From: Actinocorallia herbida
Lineage (GTDB): Bacteria; Actinomycetota; Actinomycetes; Streptosporangiales; Streptosporangiaceae
Direction of reading: 5' to 3'
Length of the DNA stretch: 64,000 nucleotides
Assembly: GCF_003751225.1 (NCBI RefSeq)
Contig: NZ_RJKE01000001.1
Span: 1,488,001-1,552,000, forward strand
A program made the position numbers and the translations under genes. Shown in pieces: positions 9,032-18,290 of this stretch; positions within the stretch are counted from its first letter, which is position 1; each line of letters starts with the position of its first letter. The notes under the pieces were generated by a model. The model was not told the origin of the DNA and ran no database searches. It saw nothing but the letters and a program-made list of their open reading frames with translations.

Positions 9032-9841
9032 ATGACCGTGGAGGAAGGCCTGTCCCGCGCCGGCTCGGCCGCCGCGCACCCCGATCCCGCAGGTCCGCGG
9101 CACGCCGGGCCACGCGGCGCGCGGGCGTCCGCCGATCCGGTGTCCGTGGTGCGCGAGGCGCTGCGGCCCGTGCTGGCGGGCGGCCCGCTGGACGTCCTGG
9201 ACGTCGGCGGCGGCACCGGCCACTACGCGGTGCCGCTGGCCGCCCTCGGCCATCACGTCACCGTGGTGGATCCCAACGCCGACGCCCTGGCGATCCTGGA
9301 GCGGCGCGCCGCCGAGGCCGGGGTGGCGGTGCACGGAGTCCAGGGGGAGGCCGCCGACGTGGCGGCCCTGGTCGGGCCCGCCCGCGCGGACCTCGTGCTG
9401 TGCCACAGCGTCCTGGAGTACCTGGAAGACGTCCCACGCGGCCTCGCCGCCCTGGTGGAGGTCACCCGGCCCGGCGGGACCGTCAGCCTGCTCGTGCCGG
9501 GCGCGCTGGCCGCGGTGGTGCACCGGGCCGTGGCGGGGCACTTCGCGGAGGCCCAGCGGGCGCTGACGGCCGAGGACGGCCGCTGGGGCGACCGCGACCC
9601 CGTCCCGCGCCGGTTCACCCGCGCGGGGCTGCTGGAGCTCGCCGCGGGCGCGGGTCTCGCCGAGCCGCGGATCCAGGGCGTCCGGGTCTTCGGCGACCTC
9701 GTCCCGGGGGCCGCGGCGGAGGCCGATCCACGCGCCGCCGAGGCGCTCGCCGCGCTGGAGACCGCGGCCAGCGCCCACCCCGTCCTCGCCGATCTCGCGG
9801 CGCGGCTCCATCTCACCGCGCGCCGGCCCCGTGTCGCGTAA
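9032..9841 (+). CDS. Class I SAM-dependent methyltransferase
   Basis: This 269-residue protein has motif I VLDVGGGTGHYAVPLAALG, an acidic motif II loop VTVVDPNADAL, and LVLCHSVLEYLEDVP as the motif IV region, a typical Rossmann methyltransferase. The target is unknown. TAGGGT lies 6 nt before the ATG (9020-9025), suggesting leaderless expression. Its last 11 nt overlap dinB. The partnership with a DNA polymerase may be only positional. Confidence 0.88.
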   Translation: MTVEEGLSRAGSAAAHPDPAGPRHAGPRGARASADPVSVVREALRPVLAGGPLDVLDVGGGTGHYAVPLAALGHHVTVVDPNADALAILERRAAEAGVAVHGVQGEAADVAALVGPARADLVLCHSVLEYLEDVPRGLAALVEVTRPGGTVSLLVPGALAAVVHRAVAGHFAEAQRALTAEDGRWGDRDPVPRRFTRAGLLELAAGAGLAEPRIQGVRVFGDLVPGAAAEADPRAAEALAALETAASAHPVLADLAARLHLTARRPRVA

Positions 9842-11126
9842 ACAGCAGCTCCACCGGCCGGGCCCGTCGCGCGGCCCGCTCGCCGACGACTCCGGGTGCC
9901 CGATCCTGCACGTCGACATGGACGCCTTCTTCGTCTCGGTCGAGCTGCTGGAGCGGCCGGAGCTGCGCGGCCGTCCCGTCCTGGTGGGCGGGAAGGGGGC
10001 GCGCGCGGTCGTGTCGGCGGCCTCCTACGAGGCGCGGCGCTTCGGCGTCCACTCGGCGATGCCGATGACCCGGGCGCTGCGGCTGTGCCCGCAGGCCGTC
10101 GTCCTGACGCCCAGGCACGGCAGGTACGGCGAGGCTTCCCGGCGCGTCATGGAGATCCTCAGGTCGGTGACGCCCCTGGTGGAGCCGCTCTCGGTGGACG
10201 AGGCGTTCCTCGACGTCGCGGGCGCGGCGAAGCTGTTCGGCAGGCCGGCCGAGATCGCCGCGCTGATCCGGCGCAGGATCCAGGGCGAGCTGGGGCTGAC
10301 CTGCTCGGTCGGGGTGGCGCCGACCAAGTTCCTCGCCAAGCTCGCCTCGACCCGCTGCAAACCGGACGGCCTGCTCGTCGTCCCGGCCGACGGGGTGCTG
10401 GAGTTCCTGCACCCCCTGCCCATCGCGTCGCTGTGGGGGGTCGGGGAGCGCACCGAGGCCCGGTTGCGCGCGCTCGGCCTGGCCACGGTCGGCCAACTCG
10501 CCGCGATCCCCGTCGCGACCCTGCGGGCGGAGCTCGGCAACGCGCTCGGCGCCCATCTGCACGAGCTGGCCTGGGGCCGGGATCCGCGCGGCGTCACCCC
10601 CGAGACCCCCGATCGCAGCATCGGCGCGGAGGAGACCTTCGAGATCGACGTCGCCGATCCCGCCGAGGTCCGGAGGGAGCTGCTGCGGCTCGCCGAGCGG
10701 ACCGGGGAGCGGCTGCGCGCGGCGGGCCTGCGCGGCAGGACGGTCAGCATCAAGCTGCGCGAACCGGACTTCTCGACGATCACCAGGTCACGGACTCTGG
10801 CCGAGCCCACGGATCTTTCTCGTGTGATCTATCTCACAGCATGCGAGCTGTTCGAGGCATCCGGGCGGGAGCGGGTACCACTCCGATTGATCGGTGTCCG
10901 TCTGGAGAATCTGTCCGAGGCGGGCGAGGCACCCCGCCAGCTGGCCCTGGACGAGCCGGAGACGGGCTGGCGTGAGGCGGAGCAGGCGATGGACGAGGCG
11001 GCGCGACGGTTCGGCAGCGGGGCGATCAGGCCCGCGGCGCTACTGCCGCCCGGATCCCGCAGACCCCGGCGGGGCGTGAGTGACGCCCGGGACGCCGGGA
11101 GCGCAAGGGGAGGCGCCGATGCATAG
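9831..11126 (+). CDS. dinB: DNA polymerase IV (Y family)
   Basis: This 431-residue translesion polymerase begins at GTG 9831 inside the methyltransferase gene. ILHVDMDAFFVSVELLERPE holds the first catalytic acid; SYEARRFGVHSAMPM and PLSVDEAFLDVAGAAKLFG hold the steric-gate region and the second acidic pair. Helix-hairpin-helix thumb and little-finger domains follow (LWGVGERTEARLRALGLATV; VSIKLREPDF). It copies damaged templates with low fidelity. The proline/arginine-rich tail beyond the little finger is longer than in E. coli DinB. No obvious LexA box was found upstream. Confidence 0.95.
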   Translation: MSRKQQLHRPGPSRGPLADDSGCPILHVDMDAFFVSVELLERPELRGRPVLVGGKGARAVVSAASYEARRFGVHSAMPMTRALRLCPQAVVLTPRHGRYGEASRRVMEILRSVTPLVEPLSVDEAFLDVAGAAKLFGRPAEIAALIRRRIQGELGLTCSVGVAPTKFLAKLASTRCKPDGLLVVPADGVLEFLHPLPIASLWGVGERTEARLRALGLATVGQLAAIPVATLRAELGNALGAHLHELAWGRDPRGVTPETPDRSIGAEETFEIDVADPAEVRRELLRLAERTGERLRAAGLRGRTVSIKLREPDFSTITRSRTLAEPTDLSRVIYLTACELFEASGRERVPLRLIGVRLENLSEAGEAPRQLALDEPETGWREAEQAMDEAARRFGSGAIRPAALLPPGSRRPRRGVSDARDAGSARGGADA

Positions 11127-11152
11127 GTTCTGGTCCTACCGCCCGGGTTTTC

Positions 11153-11181
11153 TTCACTCAGGTCGTCTCGGCTCGTATTCT
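11153..11181 (+). promoter_or_regulatory. Candidate promoter of the DUF3040 gene
   Basis: TTCACT (11153-11158) and TATTCT (11176-11181) are separated by exactly 17 bp in the 137-bp gap upstream of the DUF3040 gene. The rest of the gap shows no other structure. Confidence 0.5.
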
Positions 11182-11263
11182 GGGCATATCACCGTTAGCC
11201 AGGTCCCCGTCCGGCCAAGGAGCGCCAGGCACCGGAACCACGGGGCAGTCGTTGGGAGGCACC

Positions 11264-11674
11264 GTGCCGCTCTCTGAGCACGAGCAACGTCTGCTCGACC
11301 AGATCGAGCATGCGCTGTATGAGGAAGACCCGAAGTTCGCGCATGCCGTCCGTACCACCAATCCGCGGAGCCACTACAAGCGTCAGATCATCAAGGCGGT
11401 GCTGGGCTTGGTGGTGGGCATCTTCGTGCTCATGGCCGGTCTGGCCGTCGGAAAAGGCGGCGTCACCGTCGCGATCAGTGTCACCGGCTTCCTTCTGATG
11501 CTCGCCAGCGGCGTCTGGGCGCTGTCGAGCTGGAAGCGGATGACGGGGATCGGCGTGACCGCCGACTTCGAGCCCGACGGAAACCCCGCCCCGCGTGGCG
11601 GAGGCCGTCAGTCCTCCGGCGGGTTCATGAACAAGTTGGAGGAGCGCTGGCGGCGCCGCTCCGAGGAGCAGTAA
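11264..11674 (+). CDS. DUF3040 membrane protein
   Basis: From GTG 11264, with GGGAGG at 11254-11259, the product is 136 residues: PLSEHEQRLLDQIEHALYEEDPKF is the DUF3040 N-terminal signature, followed by two adjacent membrane segments (AVLGLVVGIFVLMAGLAVG and VTVAISVTGFLLMLASGVWAL) and a polar, glycine/arginine-rich tail. DUF3040 proteins are common in actinomycetes just upstream of the dcw cluster, but their function is unknown. Confidence 0.9.
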   Translation: MPLSEHEQRLLDQIEHALYEEDPKFAHAVRTTNPRSHYKRQIIKAVLGLVVGIFVLMAGLAVGKGGVTVAISVTGFLLMLASGVWALSSWKRMTGIGVTADFEPDGNPAPRGGGRQSSGGFMNKLEERWRRRSEEQ

Positions 11675-11696
11675 CGCCGGCGAGCTTTGTACTGCG

Positions 11697-11729
11697 AAAA
11701 GGCCGCGCCCCTGACGGGCGCGGCCTTTT
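11697..11729. terminator. Bidirectional intrinsic terminator
   Basis: AAAAGGCCGCGCCC (11697-11710) and GGGCGCGGCCTTTT (11716-11729) form a perfect 14-bp inverted repeat with a 5-nt loop. The flanking A and T runs give a U-tract in both directions. It sits between DUF3040 (+) and the transglutaminase gene (-), so it can end both transcripts. Confidence 0.92.
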
Positions 11730-11795
11730 CGCGTCCTCGTGTCCCCGCGTTCTCGTGTCCCACGGCGCGCCGGGCGCGTCGCCCGGCCCGCGGGC

Positions 11796-14096
11796 TCAGC
11801 GCCCGAGCCGCCGGGCGAGGGCGTCCCGCAGGGCGGTCCAGCCACGCCGCACCGCGTCCAGGGACGAGGCGGGCAGGACCCGGGCCCGGACCGACGCGGG
11901 GCCGGGGACGGACTCGGACATGGCGCTGCGGACCGCCGCGGCGTCCTCGCGCAGCCCCTCCCTGCCCTGCGGGGGCAGCGCCTCGGGCGGCGCGTACCTG
12001 GCCAGCTCCTGGGCGAGGGCGATACGGGCCAGCGGCTGGGCCGCGGTGGGGCCGAGGCGTGGTCCGAGTCTGGCCACGACGGCCCGCGGCGACTCCGACC
12101 GCTGCCAGCCGAGCGCGTGGTCGAGGCTGTCGGCCCGCAGCTGTGCCCAGGCCGCGGTCGCCGGATCGGCGGTCCTCCGCCAGCGCAGCCGTGAGGCGCC
12201 CTCCCTCACCAGCCGCGGCAGCGCGCCGATCAGCAGGAGGGGCCACACCACGAGAAGCCACAGCAGCGGCTGGAGGAAGAACGGCAGCGCGGCGTCGGTC
12301 TCGGCGTCCTCCGGCACCGCGGCGGTGCCGGCCGTCTCGGTCGGCTCGGCGGAGGGGGTGTCCGAGGCCGACGGGACCGGGGTCTGGGTCTGCGGGCCGC
12401 TCTCCTGCTGGCCCGTCTGCCCGTCCTGGTTGCGCGGCGCCGTGTAGTCGGGCGTGCCGACGGAGGTCGGGGCGCCCGTCCCGCCCGGGGTCGGCTCGAA
12501 CCGCACCCAGCCGGTGCCCTCGAAGTACAGCTCGGGCCAGGCGTGCGCGTCCCGCTGCTTGACCAGGTAGCTGCCGTCGGGCTGCCGGGTCCCCGGCGCG
12601 TACCCGACGACGACCCGGGTCGGGATGCCCAGCGACCGCGTCATCAGCGCCATGGTCGCCGCGAACTGCTCGCAGTACCCGCGCCGGTCGTTCAGGAAGG
12701 CCATGAGGTCCGACAGCTGCGTGGGCGGGGCGGGTTCGAGCGAGTAGGTGAACTCCCGGGTGAACCAGCGCTGGATCGCCAGCGCCCGGTCGAACTGCGT
12801 CTTGGCCTTCGCGGTGATCTGCTGGACCATCGACTGGAGCTCGGCGGGCAGCTCCGGGACCCGGGTGTACTCCATGGGGCCGCCCCCGGACGCCCGGCGG
12901 AGCTGCGCCGCGGTGGGGGTCGCGCGGCGGCTCACGACGGAGTAGGTCAGGCCGTCGGCGTCGGAGCCGGTCGAGTAGACCATGAGCGACTGCCGGTCGA
13001 CCCGCCAGTCGTCGCCCTCGACGCTGACGTTCCGGGGCGCGTAGGGCAGCGCGAGGAACTTCATGTCCCGCACGTCGGGACCGATCGTGATCTCCGTCCG
13101 CGCGTTCACGTGGGCGGAGGCGCTGAGGCCGGGCACCCGCGGCAGGGTGATGCCGTCGGCGACGCGCGGGGCGGTGCCCGCCGCGAGCGGCGAGTACGTC
13201 CAGCGCTCCTCTTCGAACTTGTCGAGCGCGAAGATCCGCAGGTAGTCGGGTCGCGGGTCGTCGGTGGTGTACCGCAGGACCTCGGTGTCGCCGAGGTCGG
13301 TGAGCTTGCGCTTGAGGTCGACCAGCGGGTCGGCGGTGGTGATCGTGGCCGAGCCGCCGGTCCGCCGCTCGTCGAGATCGAGGATGCCGTGCGCGCCGAG
13401 GCCGGGCAGCAGTGCGGGGATCCCCACGGCCACCCCGATCGCGGCGAGGGCGACCCGCTTGCCCGCGGGCAGCCGGGGCACGCCCAGGGTGCCGTCGAGC
13501 CGCGACGGGACCGTCCGGCCCCAGGCGCCCACCCGCTCGCGGGCCTCCATCGCCAGCAGCACGAGGTAGCCGCCGGCGCCGAGCGCGAAGGAGATCCAGC
13601 TGACGCTCTCGGACGGCACCGCGACCGGGACGCTGTACATCGCCAGCAGCGGCAGCCCCGCCGGGGCGGCGCGGCGCAGCCGCACCGCGAGCAGGTCCAC
13701 CGTCGCCGCGACGAGCCCGACGCCGAACGCCGCGATGATCCGCACCCCGTCGTCGACGGGCAGGGGGGCGGCGTAGGTCTGGGCGGTGTGCCTGCCCTCG
13801 CGGAGCAGGGAGAGCATCTCGGAGATCGAGTCGGTGGTCGGGATCACCCACAGCAGCGCGTGGGCGCCGGTGAAGTACGCGGTGAGGTAGAGGTGCAGCG
13901 CGGCGAACGCGCCGACGAGGGTGAAGACCGGGGGCAGCCGGAACCGCCGCACCACCGCGCCCGCCAGGGCCACGACGGCGATCGCGCCCAGCGCGGGCAG
14001 GGCCCACGACCGGTCCTGGAACAGCGGCACGAGGCTCGTCGCGGCGAGCGCCGAGGCCGCCGCGGCGGCGACGGCCAGCGCGGGCCGCGGCTTCAT
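11796..14096 (-). CDS. Membrane-anchored transglutaminase-like protein (TgpA/DUF3488 type)
   Basis: From ATG 14096 (GGAGAGGA upstream) this is 766 residues. Several N-terminal membrane helices are followed by an extracytoplasmic transglutaminase-like domain: Cys in RRGYCEQFAATMALMTRSLG, His in RDAHAWPELYFE and an acidic residue in VRFEPTPGG complete the papain-like triad. A proline/threonine-rich linker, another membrane helix (LLWLLVVWPLLLIGAL) and a cytoplasmic tail end the protein. A GTG at 14123 overlapping the DUF58 stop (GTGA) is an alternative start. TgpA, DUF58 and MoxR genes usually travel together; their joint role in envelope biology is poorly defined. Confidence 0.9.
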   Translation of the reverse strand: MKPRPALAVAAAAASALAATSLVPLFQDRSWALPALGAIAVVALAGAVVRRFRLPPVFTLVGAFAALHLYLTAYFTGAHALLWVIPTTDSISEMLSLLREGRHTAQTYAAPLPVDDGVRIIAAFGVGLVAATVDLLAVRLRRAAPAGLPLLAMYSVPVAVPSESVSWISFALGAGGYLVLLAMEARERVGAWGRTVPSRLDGTLGVPRLPAGKRVALAAIGVAVGIPALLPGLGAHGILDLDERRTGGSATITTADPLVDLKRKLTDLGDTEVLRYTTDDPRPDYLRIFALDKFEEERWTYSPLAAGTAPRVADGITLPRVPGLSASAHVNARTEITIGPDVRDMKFLALPYAPRNVSVEGDDWRVDRQSLMVYSTGSDADGLTYSVVSRRATPTAAQLRRASGGGPMEYTRVPELPAELQSMVQQITAKAKTQFDRALAIQRWFTREFTYSLEPAPPTQLSDLMAFLNDRRGYCEQFAATMALMTRSLGIPTRVVVGYAPGTRQPDGSYLVKQRDAHAWPELYFEGTGWVRFEPTPGGTGAPTSVGTPDYTAPRNQDGQTGQQESGPQTQTPVPSASDTPSAEPTETAGTAAVPEDAETDAALPFFLQPLLWLLVVWPLLLIGALPRLVREGASRLRWRRTADPATAAWAQLRADSLDHALGWQRSESPRAVVARLGPRLGPTAAQPLARIALAQELARYAPPEALPPQGREGLREDAAAVRSAMSESVPGPASVRARVLPASSLDAVRRGWTALRDALARRLGR

Positions 14097-14119
14097 GTCC
14101 GGGTCCTCTCCGAGGGGCG

Positions 14120-15325
14120 TCACTGGCCCGCCCCCGCCCAGACCGACGGCAGGACCTCCAGCGAGGTCGGCGCGAGCACTCGCCACCCCGCGGCGTGCAG
14201 CACGGCGGCGCCCTCCGCGCCCTCCCCGGCGGTCAGGAGCGCGATCGGCGCGCCCGCGCCGCCCGAGGCGGCGAGCATGCGCGCCTCGTCGGGGGTGATC
14301 CGGCCGAGGACGGCGACGACGAGGCCCCCGGCGCCGCCGGGACCGGGTCCCGCCAGCGTGGCGGCCCCGGGAACGAGGCTCGGCTCGTCGGAAAGGGACA
14401 CGACGGCCAGGGCGTCGAGGAGTTCCCCGCCCGCCTCCGGGCCCGCCGGGTAGCTCACTGCGGCCTCCTGTCCCGCGTCGGTGGCCAGGCGGAGCGCCAG
14501 GCCCTCCTCGGCCAGGTGCACGCCCACCGAGGCCGCGACGGACACGGCGAGCTCGAACGACTCCTCCGAGGGGTGGGCGGTGCGGCGCGTGTCGAGCAGG
14601 AGCGTCGCGCGGCGTTGCCACTGCTGCTCCTCCCGCCGCACCATCAGCTCCCCGTAGCGCGCGGTGGACCGCCAGTGGACCCGGCGCAGGTCGTCGCCGC
14701 GCCGGTACTCGCGCGGTGCGAGGTCGTCCTCGCCGCCCACCGCGATCGCGCGCGAGCGGCTCTCCCCGTCGCCGTCCCACGACGACAGCATCCGCTGCGC
14801 GGGCAGGTCGACGATCCGGGGCGTGATGGTCAGGGTGTCGGTGAGGCTGAACGAGCGGGCCAGCTCCACGAGGCCGAACGGGTCGGCGAGCCGGACGGTG
14901 AGCGGCCCGACCCGGAACCTGCCCCGGACGTCCGAGCGCAGCCGGTAGCCGAGCTCCCGGAAGCCGTGCGGTTCGATCCGGTCCAGCACGAACCGGGCCC
15001 GGCCGCCGAGGGTGAACGGCACGCGATCCTCCACCAGCAGTAGGCCCGAGGGCATTTTGGAGACGTTCTCCAGTCTCAGGTCGGCCCGTGCCTCGTGCCC
15101 GGCCGGGAGCCGGGACGGCCACAGGCGGCGCGCGCAGGCCAGCCGGTAGCGGGTGCGGGAGACCGCGAGGGCGGAGATCAGGGGGAGCAGCAGGATCAGC
15201 AGGCCCGCGCGCAGCAGATCGCGCTCGCCCAGCAGGAACGAGCACACGACCGCGGTGAACCCCGCCGCGACGAACGACCTCCCGCGCGTGGTCAGTGCCT
15301 CCAGCGCCGCGGTGACGAATCCCAC
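14120..15325 (-). CDS. DUF58 domain protein (MoxR-associated)
   Basis: This 401-residue protein has two N-terminal membrane helices (GFTAVVCSFLLG and LLILLLPLISALAV), a beta-rich middle and the DUF58 core, recognised by REYRRGDDLRRVHWRSTARY followed by GELMVRREEQ. The C-terminal part resembles a degenerate vWA-like fold. It starts at GTG 15325, one base after the moxR stop. Family knowledge: DUF58 proteins partner with MoxR ATPases; no enzymatic activity is assigned. Confidence 0.9.
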   Translation of the reverse strand: MGFVTAALEALTTRGRSFVAAGFTAVVCSFLLGERDLLRAGLLILLLPLISALAVSRTRYRLACARRLWPSRLPAGHEARADLRLENVSKMPSGLLLVEDRVPFTLGGRARFVLDRIEPHGFRELGYRLRSDVRGRFRVGPLTVRLADPFGLVELARSFSLTDTLTITPRIVDLPAQRMLSSWDGDGESRSRAIAVGGEDDLAPREYRRGDDLRRVHWRSTARYGELMVRREEQQWQRRATLLLDTRRTAHPSEESFELAVSVAASVGVHLAEEGLALRLATDAGQEAAVSYPAGPEAGGELLDALAVVSLSDEPSLVPGAATLAGPGPGGAGGLVVAVLGRITPDEARMLAASGGAGAPIALLTAGEGAEGAAVLHAAGWRVLAPTSLEVLPSVWAGAGQ

Positions 15326-15326
15326 C

Positions 15327-16298
15327 TCAGCCGCGCAGGGGCAGCCGAGCCACGATCTCCGCGACGATCTGCTCGGGCTTGCGGCGCTCGACCCGCGCCT
15401 CGGCGGTCGGCAGCAGCCGGTGCGCGAGCACCGGTCCCGCGAGCGCCTGGAGGTCGTCGGGCAGCACGTACTCGCGCCCGTCGAGCGCGGCGCGGGCGCG
15501 GGCGGCCCGCACGAGCTGGAGGGTGGCCCGGGGAGAGGCGCCGAGGCGGAGGTCGGGGTGCTCGCGGGTGGCGGTGACGAGGTCGACCGCGTACTGCTTG
15601 ATCGCGGGGGCGGTGTGCACGCGCCGGACGGTCTCGACGAGCCCGCGCACCTCTTCCACGGTGGCGACGGGCTGGAGGTAGTCCAGCGGGCTCGCCGCGC
15701 CGTGCGCGTCGAGCATGTCGAGTTCGGCGGTGTAGCTGGGGTAGCCCATGGAGATCCGGGCGGTGAACCTGTCGCGCTGCGCCTCGGGCAGGGCGTAGGT
15801 GCCCTCCATCTCCACCGGGTTCTGGGTGGCGATGACCATGAACGGCCGCTCCAGCGGGTGGGTGACGCCGTCGACGGTGACCTGCCGCTCCTCCATGCAC
15901 TCAAGGAGGGCCGACTGGGTCTTCGGCGAGGCCCGGTTGATCTCGTCGCCGACGACGACCGTGGCGAAGATCGGGCCGGGGACGAACTCGAAGACGCGAC
16001 GGTCCTGCTGGAAGACGCTCACGCCGGTGATGTCGCTGGGCAGCAGGTCGGGGGTGAACTGGATCCGGCGGACCGTGCCGTCGACCGCGCGGGCGAGCGT
16101 CTTGGCCAGCATCGTCTTGCCGACGCCGGGGACGTCCTCGATGAGGAGGTGGCCTTCGGCGAGCATCACGGTCAAGGCGAGGTTGACGGCTTCGCTCTTG
16201 CCCTCGATGACCGACTCGACCGCGGATCTGATCTTCCCCGCGACGCCGGCCACGTCACCGAATCCGGTTCCGGCGCCGCTTCGCACACCCACTGTCAC
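15327..16298 (-). CDS. MoxR family AAA ATPase
   Basis: From GTG 16298 (GGAGAG just upstream) the product is 323 residues. Walker A is IEDVPGVGKTMLAKTLA, the Walker B/sensor region is VVGDEINRASPKTQSALLE, and MEERQVTVDGVTHPL and VIATQNPVEMEGTYALPEAQ are MoxR-specific. MoxR proteins are chaperone-like ATPases acting on vWA/DUF58 partners. It heads the three-gene minus-strand operon with DUF58 and the transglutaminase. A TTG at 16337 would extend the N-terminus by 13 residues. Confidence 0.93.
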   Translation of the reverse strand: MTVGVRSGAGTGFGDVAGVAGKIRSAVESVIEGKSEAVNLALTVMLAEGHLLIEDVPGVGKTMLAKTLARAVDGTVRRIQFTPDLLPSDITGVSVFQQDRRVFEFVPGPIFATVVVGDEINRASPKTQSALLECMEERQVTVDGVTHPLERPFMVIATQNPVEMEGTYALPEAQRDRFTARISMGYPSYTAELDMLDAHGAASPLDYLQPVATVEEVRGLVETVRRVHTAPAIKQYAVDLVTATREHPDLRLGASPRATLQLVRAARARAALDGREYVLPDDLQALAGPVLAHRLLPTAEARVERRKPEQIVAEIVARLPLRG

Positions 16299-16586
16299 GA
16301 ACTCTCCGCCCTGCTCGGTGATTTCCCCACGGCCCAATGTAGGGGCTTCTGACGCCCATGGTCCGGTCGCAGCATTATCCGTCTTTTGCCGGTGTTACCG
16401 ACAGTACGGCCTTGGCCGCCCGCCCGTCGCACCGACGGTGGAAAGTTCCACACCGACTCGGTGGGGAGGGCGCCCCGAAGATCATTCCGCGGGCCGTTCC
16501 CGCGGTCGCGCCGCGCCGTCGAGGGGGCGGCCGCCCCCACTTCGCCCCACCTGCCTTGAGCAGGGGTTTCGAGGGGCGGCGGGGTG

Positions 16587-16604
16587 CAAAAACGCACGTT
16601 TTTG
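16587..16604. promoter_or_regulatory. 18-bp palindrome just upstream of the mraZ promoter
   Basis: CAAAAACG (16587-16594) and CGTTTTTG (16597-16604) are perfect inverted copies with a 2-bp centre. It is unusually AT-rich for this sequence and ends 3 bp before the -35 box of the mraZ promoter. The 2-nt loop argues against an RNA hairpin and for a protein-binding operator. The binding protein is unknown. The remainder of the 16299-16713 gap, apart from the promoter and MraZ box, shows nothing I can support. Confidence 0.5.
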
Positions 16605-16607
16605 TAG

Positions 16608-16635
16608 TTGACGGTGGGGAGGAGTGGAGTACAGT
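16608..16635 (+). promoter_or_regulatory. Promoter of the dcw cluster (PmraZ)
   Basis: TTGACG (16608-16613) and TACAGT (16630-16635) are spaced by 16 bp, a good primary-sigma-type promoter. The MraZ repeats begin within the spacer and run through the -10 box, so binding would block RNA polymerase. Confidence 0.7.
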
Positions 16636-16649
16636 GGGGCGCTGTGGGG
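16615..16649 (+). promoter_or_regulatory. MraZ box: four 10-bp-spaced repeats
   Basis: TGGGG (16615-16619), TGGAG (16625-16629), TGGGG (16635-16639) and TGGGG (16645-16649) lie at an exact 10-bp period, each separated by 5 bp. This matches the established MraZ operator of TGGGN direct repeats spaced by 5 nt. The box covers the promoter spacer, the -10 region and the start of the transcript, as expected for autorepression of mraZ and the cluster. Confidence 0.85.
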
Positions 16650-16713
16650 CAAGGGTCCCACTGATTTATGGCTTTCCCGAGCTGTAGGGAATACGGCGCC
16701 AGGGGGTGGGGCC

Positions 16714-17145
16714 TTGTTCCTCGGCACCCATCCGCTGCGCCTGGACGACAAGGGGCGGCTGTTCCTGCCGGCCAAGTACCGCGAGGAGCTGTCAGGGGGA
16801 CTGGTGATCACGAAGGGCCAGGAACGCTGCCTGTATGTCTTCCCCGTGGCGGAGTTCGAGCGGATCACCCACGCCCTGTCGACGGCCCCGGTCACCGCCA
16901 AGGCGGTGCGCTCCTACAGCAGGGTCTTCTTCGCCAGCGCCTCCGATGAGGTCCCCGACAAGAGCGGCAGGATCACGATCCCGCCCGCGCTGCGCGCTTA
17001 CGCCGGCCTGGGCCGCGACTGCGTGGTGATCGGCGCCAACACCCGGCTGGAGATCTGGGACGCACCTTCCTGGGAGTCCTATCTCGCAGCCGAAGAGGAG
17101 TCCTTCTCCGACCTCTCGGAGGAGGTGCTGCCGGGAATTCTCTAG
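16714..17145 (+). CDS. mraZ: Transcriptional regulator MraZ
   Basis: The best start is TTG 16714 (GGGGGTGGG just upstream), because the encoded [20 protein letters not shown] matches the conserved MraZ N-terminus. The 143-residue protein has two SpoVT/AbrB-like repeats, each with a D-x-x-G-R motif ([16 protein letters not shown] and [18 protein letters not shown]). It forms ring-like oligomers and represses the dcw promoter through TGGGN repeats, which are visible upstream. Confidence 0.94.
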   Translation: MFLGTHPLRLDDKGRLFLPAKYREELSGGLVITKGQERCLYVFPVAEFERITHALSTAPVTAKAVRSYSRVFFASASDEVPDKSGRITIPPALRAYAGLGRDCVVIGANTRLEIWDAPSWESYLAAEEESFSDLSEEVLPGIL

Positions 17146-17336
17146 TTTGACCCGGGATGGGTATTTCCGTCCGGCCAGGTCTCCACCCGCTCTCCCCGCC
17201 AGCTGGCGCAGCTTCCCCGGCGCCAGGTGGCCCTTCCTCAGGGCAAGCGGTTGGGGACCTGGCCGGGCGAACGCCCCTCCCGGAGACGCATGTCCGATCG
17301 ACCGCGAGCGGTCGGCTGCCGTGGGGGAGTACCACC

Positions 17337-18290
17337 ATGATCGATCCCGGACACGTTCCGGTACTGCTTGACCGCGTCCTGCGGACGCTTGAGCCCGCCG
17401 TGGGGGCGCCGGGTTCGCTTTATGTCGACGGGACACTCGGCATGGGCGGGCACGCGGAGGCGATGCTCAGCGCATTCCCCTCCCTGCGGCTGCTCGGCCT
17501 GGACCGCGACACCGTCGCGCTGGAGCGCGCCGGCAAGCGGCTCGCCCCGTTCGGCGACCGCGTCACCCTGGTCCACGCCGTCTATGACGAGCTGCCCTCG
17601 GTGCTCGCCCGGCTCGGCGAGCCGACCGTCCAGGCCGTCCTGTTCGACCTGGGGGTGTCCTCGCCGCAACTGGACGAGCCGGACCGGGGGTTCGCCTACT
17701 CCTACGACGCGCCCCTGGACATGCGGATGGACCAGACGCGCGGGGCCACCGCCGCCGAGGTGCTCAACACCTACCCGCCCGGCGAGCTGGTGCGGATCCT
17801 GCGCGTGTACGGCGAGGAGCGCTTCGCCCAGCGGATCGTCTCCTCGATCGTCAAGGAGCGCGCGAAGGAGCCGTTCACCGGCAGCATGCGGCTCACCGAG
17901 CTGGTGCGCGCCGCGATCCCGGCCGCGGCCAGGCGCACCGGCGGCAACCCCGCCAAGCGCACCTTCCAGGCGCTGCGCATCGAGGTCAACAGCGAGCTGA
18001 CGGTGTGGGAGCGGGCGCTGCCCAACGCGCTCGACGCGCTGTCGGTCGGCGGCAGGATCGCCGTCCTGTCCTACCACTCGCTGGAGGACAAGATCACCAA
18101 GCGGGTCCTGGCCGACCGCACGACCGACCACACCCCGCCCGGGCTGCCCGTGCCGCTGCCCGGGATGGAACCGAAGTACCGCCTGCTGACCAGGGGCGGG
18201 GAGCAGGCCACCGAGGCGGAGATCGCCGGGAACCCGCGGGCCGCCTCGGTCCGCTTCCGCGCCGCCGAGCGGATCCGGGAGGACGCATGA
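17337..18290 (+). CDS. rsmH: 16S rRNA (cytosine1402-N4)-methyltransferase
   Basis: From ATG 17337, with GGGGGAG 7 nt upstream, the product is 317 residues. [10 protein letters not shown], the SAM motif [34 protein letters not shown] and the C-terminal ISYHSLED-like block ([17 protein letters not shown]) are diagnostic of RsmH (MraW), which methylates C1402 in the decoding site. It follows mraZ after a 191-bp spacer without a recognisable gene. Confidence 0.96.
   Translation: MIDPGHVPVLLDRVLRTLEPAVGAPGSLYVDGTLGMGGHAEAMLSAFPSLRLLGLDRDTVALERAGKRLAPFGDRVTLVHAVYDELPSVLARLGEPTVQAVLFDLGVSSPQLDEPDRGFAYSYDAPLDMRMDQTRGATAAEVLNTYPPGELVRILRVYGEERFAQRIVSSIVKERAKEPFTGSMRLTELVRAAIPAAARRTGGNPAKRTFQALRIEVNSELTVWERALPNALDALSVGGRIAVLSYHSLEDKITKRVLADRTTDHTPPGLPVPLPGMEPKYRLLTRGGEQATEAEIAGNPRAASVRFRAAERIREDA

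Noticed and set aside
14124-15245. N-terminal extension of the transglutaminase frame
   Set aside because: It covers the DUF58 gene in another frame and is low-complexity; the conserved protein begins at ATG 14096.
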